A stretch of DNA of 64,000 nt, taken from NCBI GenBank assembly GCA_039105265.1, contig JAPFFF010000002.1, forward strand, positions 2,604,001 through 2,668,000, in the 5' to 3' direction. The first letter of the stretch is position 1, and each line of letters opens with the position of its first letter. The position numbers and the translations under genes were made by a program. The notes below the pieces were generated by a model, which ran no database searches, was not told the origin of the DNA, and worked only from the letters and a program-made list of their open reading frames with translations. This stretch comes from Tritrichomonas musculus (Eukaryota > Parabasalia > Tritrichomonadida > Tritrichomonadidae). Shown piece by piece: positions 56,595-64,000 of the stretch.

Positions 56595-56975
56595 TTAAAA
56601 GATTAATAGGCAACTCATTACAAAAGCAGATGGTTCAATTGAGTTTCCATATAAATCTGTGAACCAAATTTTAAAATTACGTTCATGACCAAGAAACTCA
56701 TATTTTCGATATTTAGTTTGACGTCTGTTTGCTAACATAATGAAACAATCACAATAACCATCTTGTTGTACAATATCAGAGTGTACCATCAAATCTCCAA
56801 CAAGAGTATCCTTAACAATTGCTCCAACATACTGTACAACAATATATTTCTTATTCTTACTTGAAACGAATTCACTTGGAAGAACAAATTCAGAATCTTG
56901 TGTATGGAAATAACGTTTTGTAATTGGTTGCTTAAAATTTATCGTTGATACATTTTTGATATTATTTGTTAACAT
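56595..56975 (-). CDS. Conserved 126-aa protein, possible small jelly-roll, P4 copy
   Basis: Same length as the P1/P2 proteins and similar throughout: PITKRYFHTQDSEFVLPSEF, KKYIVVQYVGAIV, FIMLANRRQTKYRKYE, and a last strand FVMSCLLIF. The start overlaps the integrase end by 14 bp. Conservation of length and of the LANRRQTKYRKYE segment suggests a tightly constrained fold such as a small capsid protein. Confidence 0.7.
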   Translation of the reverse strand: MLTNNIKNVSTINFKQPITKRYFHTQDSEFVLPSEFVSSKNKKYIVVQYVGAIVKDTLVGDLMVHSDIVQQDGYCDCFIMLANRRQTKYRKYEFLGHERNFKIWFTDLYGNSIEPSAFVMSCLLIF

Positions 56976-57733
56976 TTAGTATGAAATACTCTTTATAATC
57001 TTCATTCAAGTCTTCGATGGAATCACAAACATATTTTGTATAAATAATTGGAATTTCAATTTCATTTTTTTCAACATCAGTTTGAGCTTTACGCCCTCGT
57101 TCAGGTTGTTCGTATGGGACTAAACCATCCTTTGTTTTACTGAATGTGTGATATGGATTTAACAATCTACATTTAACATTTCCGTTTTGATAACAAATGA
57201 ATTCAGCTATATCATCAAATACACGACGTCGTTTTTCATGCTTTTTTTGGGTCTTACCTCTGTCAAGATGTATCAAAATTATGTTACCACGTTTGTAATT
57301 AAGCAAGCCTTTCAATTTCTGTTTGTCATTTATCTTTCTCAATTTCATTTTCATCATTCGAATATACCTCCATTCCAAATCAACATTGTTTTGAACTTGA
57401 ACTGGAGAATAATAAATCCATTTAGTTGGAGGAATCAATCCAGAACCTTGATATTCAGATAATTCATCTTCATTATAATCATAATTCCGAAATCTCAATG
57501 AATTGTGAGGAGTGTTATTATAGAAGTTCACCATTTGTCTCATGAGATTATAATCAGCAATTCTTCGATTATCCATTCCAAAAGCATTTCTAAGAGTTCG
57601 AATCACAGAATCAACGTTTTTATGAGCGAGAGCGTAAGGGGAAGAATTAATTACAAATTTGATTATATAATAATCATTGATATCGTCAATTTTCAACTCA
57701 ATTTTTGAGATTGGTGACTTGATAACATTTTTA

Positions 57734-59000
57734 TAGGGGGTGGAAAAAGTCTTTGCGTCTACCTTTTTTATGCTATTATTAGTTACTAAATAAAAAAACA
57801 AATATATAAATATGTTGATAATTAGATGAACTTTTAAATGTAATATTTGTGATAAAAAATTATTTATTGAAACACTTCAATCACTCATTTGAGAAAAAGA
57901 CGTTAACACAAATACGTTAAGCATTTTTAATGGATATAGAAATCAGATGTGTTATACATTTCCTCTGGTTGAAAGGAAACACAAATAAAGAAATATATGA
58001 ATCTATAATAGAAGCATATGGTGAAAATTCTATTTCACTCAGAACTGTTCAAGATCGGACACAAAAGTGCAAACAAGGTGACTATTCAATTTTTGACTTA
58101 CCGAGATCCGGAAGACCTCCAAAAGATGAACTCGTTCAGAAAATTAAAGATATACTTCAAGAAGATCCTTATCTCAGTACAAAAAAAATATCTAAAAAGG
58201 TTGGAGCTGATTCTAAAACCGTTAAGAAGATTTTAACCATAAATCTTTCAATGAGTAAGGTCAATTTTAAATGGGTTCCATATCAACCTACTCCAGAAAT
58301 AAAGGCAAAACGAGTTGAAATAGCTCAGAAATTATATAATTTCCTTTCCAACTCAAATGAACGCAAGTTGAACAAAGTTTTGACTCAGGATGAATCATGG
58401 TTTTATCTCGTCAATCAAAGAAATTCCATGTGGCTTGAAAATGGAAGGCCTCGTCCGTTTAAAGTTAAGCAAACAATTGGAGCAAAAAAATTAATGGTGT
58501 CTTTTATTTGGGGTAGAACAGGTTTCAAAGGAATTACAATGTTACCTATTGGATAAAAATTTAATAAAGCTTTCTTTTCTGAAAATGTACTAGGAGATTT
58601 GGCCAAATCAATAAACACAAAAGGATATTTTTTACATTTAGATAACGCCAGACCACACTTAACACATGAAAAATACGATGAATTGGGCATCATTAGATTA
58701 GATCATCCGGCTTACTCGCCGGATCTGGCTCCATCAGATTTTTTTCTGTTTGGATATTTAAAAAAACTGTTAGAAGGTCAAATATTTGACAATGAAAACG
58801 AACTTTTTGAAAAGATCAAAGAATTGTCATATGAAATTCCAACAGATGTTCTCAAATCTGTGTATGATGAATGGATCAAAAGGCTTTTAATTGTAATTGA
58901 AAGAGAAGGTGATTATATATATTAAACAATATTTAATTTAATGATATCTTATTTTTTATATATAAAAAAAAGCAGACGCAAGGACTTTTTCCACCCCCTA
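57734..59000 (+). mobile_element. mariner (IS630/Tc1) DNA transposon (1,267 bp incl. TA)
   Basis: Terminal inverted repeats of about 25 bp: left GGGGGTGGAAAAAGTCTTTG, right as reverse complement GGGGGTGGAAAAAGTCCTTG, with TA at each boundary. It carries one transposase gene in the same direction as numbering, opposite to the integrase it interrupts. About 195 bp of noncoding sequence lies before the start and 75 bp after the stop. Confidence 0.93.
57930..58925 (+). pseudogene. mariner transposase with one in-frame stop
   Basis: The N-terminal helix-turn-helix half has LRTVQDRTQKCKQGDYSIFD and the linker RSGRPPKDE. The catalytic residues are in TQDESWFYLVN (about residue 153), HLDNARPH (about 236) and YSPDLAPSDFFLFGYLK. 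By my count 31 residues separate the second and third Asp, fewer than the 34 of classical mariner. The frame is interrupted by a TAA at 58554..58556 just after MLPIG; the rest stays in the same frame to 58925, so only this one nonsense change is seen. Length of about 331 codons is normal for the family. Confidence 0.9.
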
Positions 59001-59677
59001 TATATCCGCTTTTTTTCAAAAATGCTATTAACGTTTTCAAATTAGTATTGAACAATATTTCATTTCTAACTTGATTTCTTAGCTCAGGTTTATAATTGTA
59101 TGCTACTTGTAAATCATTTGAGATATCTGTTTTGAGAATTACTTTTGTATTATCTTTCAATACAATACATTCATCTTTCAAACTACCAAATCCAGATTCA
59201 CCATCACATTTGATTGTCTTGAATTCAAACTTAGGATTCATTTCAACAACTCGTTTTAAAGTTTTGGCTATTTCACTTTTATTTGACATTGGTTCCACAA
59301 TTAGATATCTAGTATTTACATTTATCAAAACAAGATATATTTGCTCTTGTTTAATTGGATGTTCAACATCTGCATAATAATGTGAGAACATCAAATCAGC
59401 TTCCCAAGTTCCAGGTTCATTTGAGAAATTTGGTTTTGACATTTTTTTACATGCTTTGAGTTTGAAATCAGGTATGAAAGGTTCTGTTTTAATGTTATTC
59501 TTGAAAACAGGTTGCAAATCAGTTTCAACGTATTTGTATTTCGATTTGAATGGGTATTTCAATAACGAAGGGTATTCTTTATCATAAATTCTGAGAGATT
59601 TAGTTTTCGACATTTATTATCGAAAAGGACCCAAATCAAGTGCAAAAAAAATACCCAGAATCAAGTTATTAAATTAG

Positions 59678-59694
59678 ATCTCGCAGAGCGAGAT
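59678..59694. repeat. Perfect hairpin directly after the P4 capsid stop
   Basis: ATCTCGC-AGA-GCGAGAT, ending 1 bp before the stop codon of the minus-strand capsid gene. Could end transcription or be a single unit of the hairpin family. Confidence 0.8.
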
Positions 59695-61752
59695 TTACTG
59701 ATTAACCTGAGAACCAGCTGGTGTTTCATCATCAACATATTCTAAACCATTCAAACTTAATTTGAAATAGGTATCTCTTGTGAGCCATAATTGTGTTGGG
59801 GGTGGATGTACTGTACCTTCTTCGTTAACATTATAGTAAGTATCATTTGGTCCTGTATATATTGGTTGACCATTTACTTGAACCTGAATGTTACCAAATT
59901 CACCATCCAAACCATCATAGCAATAACCAGCAGATGAACGTTCAGTTTGAATATTGAAAACAAAGCTAGAAGCATCACTTAAAGTATTCTTGTAGCGAAC
60001 TCCGTTTGCATCATTCTTTGGCATAGTCATTGAGTCCTCAAATTCTTTAGTGCATTGTAATGATATTGCATTAAGGTCTCCAGCGGTTAATTGATTCTCA
60101 AAGAATCTTGCACCAATTGTTGAAACATTTTCATCTGGGAAGTTCTTTCCGCCAATATTGAGATAACAATTTTGATATACTGGATTCTCGAAAACAGTGA
60201 GGTCATTATGATGTTTTGGAAACATAATTGACATTGTAGTAACATTAATTAATGGGATATTCAAAGTAGATTTGATACCATTTGCTGCAGGAGCAATTGA
60301 AAATGAATGGTAATCAACTTTTTGGGATGGGATTATAATTCCTTCACGGAGAATATTTTCAATACCTCTTCTTGTAGATTCACAGACACCATAACCTTGC
60401 ATATTTGATTTACATAATGTGATTGTCATTCTGTTTACAGTTAATGTGGCTTTCTGTGATGAATATGTTTCGTTGAGAAGTTGTGATTTAGCATCATGAT
60501 ATTCATTAACAACTCTGAGAGCTGATTTTGCAACTGTTTTCTCAATTTGCCAAACATAATACTTTCCATCGTTGTGTGTCAATGGTGGTTTTGTGTAATC
60601 AGGATTTGCCAAACAAATTTCTTCATCAGTTGCAGTTGGTTTGAGGTCTAATTTAGCAAATTCTTCAGCTGTATAACTGAAATACATTGAAAGGTCTGTT
60701 GCAATATTATCATAAGTATATGAACCATCAGATCCAAAATTATATTGCTCACCAAGTCTGTATGTAAGTTTATATTTAATTGGTGCTGGAGTTGGGTCAG
60801 GAGTTGGGTCTGGGCCTGGTTCAGGAGTTGGGTCTGGGTCTGGTGTTGGAGATGGTGATGGGCCTGGTGTTGGAGATGGGTCTGGAGATGGAGTTCCAGG
60901 TCCTGGTATAATAGCTTCATTACCAATTTGTGTAAATTGATGTTTCAAGTGACCGCGAGCTTTAATTTCTTTCAATCGTTCTAATTCAGCAGATGTAACA
61001 GAATCATTATCTTCAAGATAAGCCTTTGTTTCAGCAACAGTATAAGGGCCAATTGCTGCCCAAACTAATCCTGCAGGAGTTACTTGGAAACGAATTGATA
61101 AATCACCTATGATTCCATTTGGGAATAAATCGAAAGCTTGAAGGGCAAGTAAATCATCAAATGGAACGTTCAAATCAAATTCAACTTGTGATTTACCATC
61201 AGATTTGAATGAATTTAGGTTAACATAAGCACCAGCAACAGTTTGTGAATAATTTGAAACGTTTTCCCAAAGTGAATGAACAAATCGTCTTCGCTTTTTT
61301 TCAGTTTCTGGTTTCACAGCAGAGTATAAAAATCCTTCTCGAACACATTCGTTTTGCTGATATCCAACATTTACATTATTATGAAGAATTTCCAATCTGT
61401 CGAATAATTGATTTGAAGATTTAAGTCCGACGAATAATTTGTAGAAGTTATTTGGGTCATCAATTTGTTGTAATTTAGCTAAATCAGTATTCAATTGTAA
61501 ATCCAATTTGACATGAAATGTTAAAAAACCTTTATCAACATCACTAATGAAGTGGTCAGGATGTGTTAATGAGATTTGAGAATATTGTCCTTGATGAAAT
61601 GGTGCAGGTTGGTCATGACAATCAACAGTTCTGAATGAAAATGAGCGTGTACCATCATTAGTATTAATCATTTCACGCATCTTATTAAATGTATCAAGAA
61701 CGTTTCCTGCTTCAATTTTGTAATTATGTGCTCTTTCGTTGCGATACAACAT
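59695..61752 (-). CDS. Candidate major capsid protein of P4 (685 aa)
   Basis: I start at MLYRNERAHNYKIEAGNVLD (61752), matching P1/P2; the open frame runs 17 codons further but into the divergent gene start. Long near-identical blocks shared with P1/P2 (FSFRTVDCHDQPAPF, YKLFVGLKSSNQLFDRLEIL, FDLNVPFDDLLALQAFDL) alternate with diverged ones. The Pro-rich insert has a different repeat (PDPSPTPGPSPSPTPDPDPT). It looks whole. Same inference of a double jelly-roll capsid. Confidence 0.75.
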   Translation of the reverse strand: MLYRNERAHNYKIEAGNVLDTFNKMREMINTNDGTRSFSFRTVDCHDQPAPFHQGQYSQISLTHPDHFISDVDKGFLTFHVKLDLQLNTDLAKLQQIDDPNNFYKLFVGLKSSNQLFDRLEILHNNVNVGYQQNECVREGFLYSAVKPETEKKRRRFVHSLWENVSNYSQTVAGAYVNLNSFKSDGKSQVEFDLNVPFDDLLALQAFDLFPNGIIGDLSIRFQVTPAGLVWAAIGPYTVAETKAYLEDNDSVTSAELERLKEIKARGHLKHQFTQIGNEAIIPGPGTPSPDPSPTPGPSPSPTPDPDPTPEPGPDPTPDPTPAPIKYKLTYRLGEQYNFGSDGSYTYDNIATDLSMYFSYTAEEFAKLDLKPTATDEEICLANPDYTKPPLTHNDGKYYVWQIEKTVAKSALRVVNEYHDAKSQLLNETYSSQKATLTVNRMTITLCKSNMQGYGVCESTRRGIENILREGIIIPSQKVDYHSFSIAPAANGIKSTLNIPLINVTTMSIMFPKHHNDLTVFENPVYQNCYLNIGGKNFPDENVSTIGARFFENQLTAGDLNAISLQCTKEFEDSMTMPKNDANGVRYKNTLSDASSFVFNIQTERSSAGYCYDGLDGEFGNIQVQVNGQPIYTGPNDTYYNVNEEGTVHPPPTQLWLTRDTYFKLSLNGLEYVDDETPAGSQVNQ

Positions 61753-61802
61753 TTGATAAACAAAAAAAGTACTATTATGGGTCTTTTTTCGTAATGAAAA
61801 CA

Positions 61803-62057
61803 ATGGGTATCGGAATCTTCAAAAAAATGAAAAACGCTTTTAAATCTGTAGGTAATACAATTAAGAATGTTGCAACTAAAGTCGGTAAAGCACTTCCCAA
61901 AGTTGTCGAAGTTGGTAAAAGAGTAACTAATGCTGTAAAACCTGTTTTGGGTGAAATTCCTCTTATTGGTGATGCTGTTAGAGCAATTGATACAGGATTA
62001 AATTTTGCTGACAAAGGACTTAAAATTGGTAAAAGTTTAATTGATGAAGTCACGTAA
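61803..62057 (+). CDS. Small basic amphipathic protein (84 aa), P4 copy
   Basis: MGIGIFKKMKNAFKSVGNTI, then basic helix and a Gly/Ile/Pro middle (PVLGEIPLIGDAVRAIDTG) and LIDEVT end. The homologous start is 61803 although the frame is open upstream. The stop codon lies in the loop of the first stem of a double-hairpin repeat (62051..62081). Divergent from the capsid gene, as in P1/P2. Confidence 0.72.
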   Translation: MGIGIFKKMKNAFKSVGNTIKNVATKVGKALPKVVEVGKRVTNAVKPVLGEIPLIGDAVRAIDTGLNFADKGLKIGKSLIDEVT

Positions 62058-62081
62058 GTGCCTGAGGACAACAAGTTGTCC
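62051..62081. repeat. Double-hairpin repeat at the 3' end of the P4 84-aa gene
   Basis: CAC-GTAA-GTG then GGACAAC-AA-GTTGTCC. P1 and P2 have none after this gene. Confidence 0.78.
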
Positions 62082-62123
62082 GAAGTATTATAAATGAGAT
62101 TAAATTGTATTTTTTTATTCTAA

Positions 62124-62660
62124 ATGGATTTGAAAGTAATTAATGAAATTACTACTGAAATAAAGAATTTTAAATCAATTGAGGAATTCAATCTGTACTA
62201 TCAGAAACACAAAGATGATATGAACAACCAGACAACTCAATATCTAAATCGGGTTTACAAAATTGTTACACCAGATGGTGTTGAATACAGAATCACAAAA
62301 AAGAATTGTCAAAAAGAAGGTACAAAACGAGTTGGGGGAGATATATTTTTAAAGAAAGTTGTCAAAACTAATGAATTGAAAGAACTTGAACAAGATGTTA
62401 TTAAAGCAGAACAACAATTGTTAAACAATCGTTGCTCAGAGCTTCGACTGAAAGTCTCAGGACTCGAAGAGTCCGTAGCGCATGATATTGAGAATCTCAA
62501 AAGTATGTTCTCACAAAATTTGTCAACATTTGATAACGAGATTAAAGATTTGAAACAAAGCTATGAACTTAAATTCACAACATTAGATAAAAAAATTGCT
62601 GAATTAACCAATACTGTAAATCAGATTGTCAAATATATTAATCAACTGATGTTGGATTAG
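62124..62660 (+). CDS. Coiled-coil protein (178 aa), P4 copy
   Basis: Homologue of the 158-aa genes: FKSIEEFNLYYQKH, TTQYLNRVYKIVTPDGVEY and GGDIFLKKV, then a coiled coil. A double-hairpin repeat (62446..62474) sits in the middle of the coiled-coil part, coding LRLKVSGLEESVA, and may account for the extra length. Preceded by TTGTATTTTTTTATTCTAAATG. Confidence 0.73.
   Translation: MDLKVINEITTEIKNFKSIEEFNLYYQKHKDDMNNQTTQYLNRVYKIVTPDGVEYRITKKNCQKEGTKRVGGDIFLKKVVKTNELKELEQDVIKAEQQLLNNRCSELRLKVSGLEESVAHDIENLKSMFSQNLSTFDNEIKDLKQSYELKFTTLDKKIAELTNTVNQIVKYINQLMLD
62446..62474 (+). repeat. Double-hairpin repeat in the P4 178-aa gene
   Basis: GACT-GAA-AGTC, 3 bp, GGACTC-GAA-GAGTCC. Both loops are GAA, the commonest loop in the family. 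Confidence 0.88.
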
Positions 62661-62667
62661 ATTTCGC

Positions 62668-62681
62668 AGCTTGCTCAAGCT
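62668..62681. repeat. Hairpin after the P4 178-aa gene
   Basis: AGCTTG-CT-CAAGCT between two convergent gene ends. Confidence 0.7.
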
Positions 62682-62695
62682 AAAATATAAATATT

Positions 62696-63040
62696 TTAGA
62701 TTTTGTCACATCGAGGAACAACTGAATGATTTAATGAATAAGTGTGAAAATTCAATTTTTTTGTTGTTGATACTTGAGGTTCATGTTGAATACTTCCTTT
62801 ATCCTCATATTTCTTAACAGTTGGTGCAGAATTAATTCTGGTACGTTCTTTTTGCATTTTAAGTTGTAATCTATCGTAGTGATTCATTCTTTTATCATCG
62901 CGTACAAATTTGTACGAGTCAGCAAAGCTGTCATGAATGGTTCGTTTTTGTTCATAACTCGTAGAGTTCGGCACCGCCGCTTGCGTACGCAAGGGGACGT
63001 AGTCCGACGAAGTTGAACTCACTTGTGAGTGAAAGGACAT
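62696..63040 (-). CDS. Small basic protein (114 aa), P4 copy with extended N-terminus
   Basis: The core RLQLKMQKERTRINSAPTVK and the tail with LNHSVV match the 77-aa genes of P1/P2. The N-terminus is about 35 residues longer, and this extra part (from MSFHSQVSSTSSDY to KFVRDDK) is coded almost wholly by a run of hairpin repeats (62901..63030). The tip starts 15 bp from the divergent 76-aa gene. Confidence 0.72.
   Translation of the reverse strand: MSFHSQVSSTSSDYVPLRTQAAVPNSTSYEQKRTIHDSFADSYKFVRDDKRMNHYDRLQLKMQKERTRINSAPTVKKYEDKGSIQHEPQVSTTKKLNFHTYSLNHSVVPRCDKI
62901..63030. repeat. Run of seven small hairpins in the 5' part of the P4 114-aa gene
   Basis: In order: CGTACAAATTTGTACG; CAGC-AAA-GCTG; AACTC-GTA-GAGTT (62956..62968); CGGC-ACC-GCCG (62969..62979); CTTGCG-TA-CGCAAG (62980..62993); GGAC-GTA-GTCC (62995..63005); ACTCAC-TT-GTGAGT (63017..63030). 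All inside the reading frame. Confidence 0.88.
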
Positions 63041-63055
63041 TTTTGCTTCGATTAA

Positions 63056-63286
63056 ATGTCTGAATTAAACGAATATAAGAAGGAGATTCCTGAACTTAAA
63101 CGTATCAAACGAACCCTCAAAGAAAAATGTTATGATTACAAGCAACATCTAAATAATGTCAAATCTGGAATGCTTGGTTCCAGTGGGCTTGCTGTTCGTG
63201 AATCATTAATTGAAGATATTAATTCATTAAAGGAAAAAGTAAAAAAATTGGAAAACGAATTGAATGAATTAGCTAACAAGGATTGA
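63056..63286 (+). CDS. Small coiled-coil protein (76 aa), P4 copy
   Basis: ELNEYKKEIPELKRIKRTLK, GMLGSSGLAVRESLIEDINS and KVKKLENELNELANK: about 80 percent like the 75-aa genes of P1/P2 by eye. In P4 it is followed after 28 bp by the 220-aa gene rather than by a TIR gene. Confidence 0.75.
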   Translation: MSELNEYKKEIPELKRIKRTLKEKCYDYKQHLNNVKSGMLGSSGLAVRESLIEDINSLKEKVKKLENELNELANKD

Positions 63287-63314
63287 GTAATCTACAAATA
63301 AAGGTTTTTTTAGA

Positions 63315-63977
63315 TTGAAATCAATGTCGAATGTATTACGGAAAGCAAGAATATTAAGTTCTGAAAATGATGCTTCGGTAAAACAGAGCCAAGAAACTAA
63401 TGTTGAAATTAAAATCAAACCTCAGTATTCTGTTCCTCAACAAGCACATCCAGTTTATTACGCTCGTCCGAGCGCAGGCACTGAAAGTGCTTATCCAAAC
63501 ATTCCTCAAATGCAACCCCAAAGCTGTGGGCTCTCGCAGCCTCAATCTAGGGATGTAAATTTTACTATACCGGAGGAGAATTCTCAATATCAATTTCAAC
63601 CTCCAACAAACAATCTTTCCCAAGACCGTGGAATTGCAGATTTGGGAAATGAGATTGAAGACTTAACTGTCAAGAACAAATTTTTAGAGACGCTTCTTTC
63701 AATTTATGAATTGAATCCACTTCGTGTAAATAATTACTTGGTTTGTCACTCAAATTCATTGATGGAATTAATTAAAATACTAACACATGCTGATAAAGTT
63801 GAACTTATTATTGATGAAGATTCTGGTTGTACGGGATGTGTATCGAAGAATAAATATTTAGAAATTCAACGAATTCTTGTCACAAAAGATGGTAAATCAA
63901 ATGATTTGAAATATGGTTACAATGATGTTTATGCACAACTTGTTCGATATGGTATTTCACTTAAATTATGTGTTTAA
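63315..63977 (+). CDS. Conserved Polinton protein (220 aa) with Cys-rich motif, P4 copy
   Basis: Homologue of P2 39162..39737: RKARILSSENDASVKQSQET start, a disordered Gln/Pro region, then TVKNKFLETLLSIYELNPLR, VCHSNSLMELIKILTHADKV and SGCTGCVSKNKYLEIQRIL. The additional length is in the disordered region, where hairpin repeats occur (63461..63490 and near 63523..63540). Start could be 63315 or the second ATG at 63324. Function unknown. Confidence 0.75.
   Translation: MKSMSNVLRKARILSSENDASVKQSQETNVEIKIKPQYSVPQQAHPVYYARPSAGTESAYPNIPQMQPQSCGLSQPQSRDVNFTIPEENSQYQFQPPTNNLSQDRGIADLGNEIEDLTVKNKFLETLLSIYELNPLRVNNYLVCHSNSLMELIKILTHADKVELIIDEDSGCTGCVSKNKYLEIQRILVTKDGKSNDLKYGYNDVYAQLVRYGISLKLCV
63461..63490 (+). 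repeat. Double-hairpin repeat in the P4 220-aa gene
   Basis: CGCTCG-TC-CGAGCG, 3 bp, GCACT-GAA-AGTGC, coding RPSAGTESA. A third, weaker hairpin (GCTGT/GCAGC) follows at 63523..63540. The P2 homologue lacks both. Confidence 0.85.
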
Positions 63978-64000
63978 AATTATTCAAATGATTTCTGAAA

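Larger units (their letters stand above)
56962..59613 (-). pseudogene. RVE integrase of P4, interrupted by a mariner transposon
   Basis: Both sides of the gene align with the P1/P2 integrases: YPFKSKYKYVETD start, ADLMFSHYYADVEH, LVLINVNTRYLIVEP and IKCDGESGF on one side; NVDSVIRTLRNAFG, NFYNNTPHNSLRF and RRVFDDIAEFICYQNGNVK on the other. The mariner copy (57734..59000) lies between them. Apart from this insertion I see no other break. P4 could therefore no longer supply its own integrase after the mariner arrived. Confidence 0.88.
49825..64000. mobile_element. P4: Polinton/Maverick, partial (right end outside window)
   Basis: Third relative of P1/P2, clearly more diverged. The left end is placed where AGTAGTAATAGTATG resembles the P2 terminus AGTAGTATATGG; the next 250 bp contain TTGACCCCC and CTCATTTTGAAAATTAG, reminiscent of the P2 TIR. 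Preceding 6 bp TTGGAA would be the duplication. Gene order differs from P1/P2: the fibre side ends with the small conserved gene directly at the terminus, and the 191-type gene follows the 76-aa gene. One mariner insertion plus about one further break seen. Confidence 0.8.

Noticed and set aside
61689-61802. Longer N-terminus for the P4 84-aa gene
   Set aside because: Runs antisense over the capsid start and is unlike the P1/P2 proteins.

Overview
The window looks like AT-rich nuclear DNA of a protist. It uses ordinary TAA, TGA and TAG stops, shows no introns, and is packed with virus-like Polinton/Maverick elements plus two plain DNA transposons and a MITE. Trichomonads (Trichomonas and relatives) fit best, because that group is known for abundant Mavericks, mariner elements and KilA-N genes. 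This is inference from gene content; no host gene is visible.

Layout. Four Polinton copies of two lineages are present. P1 (1..17575, running off the left edge) and P2 (20948..41899, complete, identical-looking 566-bp TIRs, 6-bp target duplication AACATT) are close relatives lying in opposite orientation. P3 is an older, strongly diverged Polinton found in three pieces (17576..20947, 41900..43624, 46278 to about 48720). P2 sits inside a P3 gene, P1 abuts P3 and probably also inserted into it, and a 2.65-kb DDE transposon (43625..46277, 7-bp target duplication) sits in the promoter of another P3 gene. About 1.1 kb of very AT-rich DNA follows, with short direct repeats and a 248-bp MITE (49514..49761). 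P4 (from about 49825 past the right edge) is a third relative of P1 and P2 with a rearranged gene order; its integrase gene carries a mariner transposon (57734..59000).

Shared gene kit of P1, P2 and P4, as far as each is visible: a protein-primed type B DNA polymerase with an HNH-like zinc module, a retrovirus-like integrase, an A32-type packaging ATPase, a candidate double jelly-roll major capsid protein with a Pro/Ser-rich insert, a small basic 84-aa protein, a phage-tail-fibre-like modular protein, a large conserved acidic protein, a 126-aa protein that overlaps the integrase gene, and several small coiled-coil proteins. KilA-N and HNH genes occupy variable slots. Genes are tightly packed, with divergent starts 14 to 49 bp apart and overlapping ends. 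Many are preceded by a T-rich TTTTTATTTTTGTT-like motif just before an ATAAATG start, probably the element's own promoter signal. Several genes look broken, so the copies are best treated as fossils, although the matching P2 TIRs imply a recent insertion.

Most unusual signal. Short double-hairpin repeats (two small stem-loops in tandem, stems mostly 4 to 8 bp, loops often GAA, AAA, GTA or AA) are scattered over all the Polintons, many of them inside reading frames and in frame. Comparing copies shows presence/absence of 30 to 39 bp at precise sites, so they look like a family of tiny mobile palindromic elements that add 10 to 13 residues to proteins.
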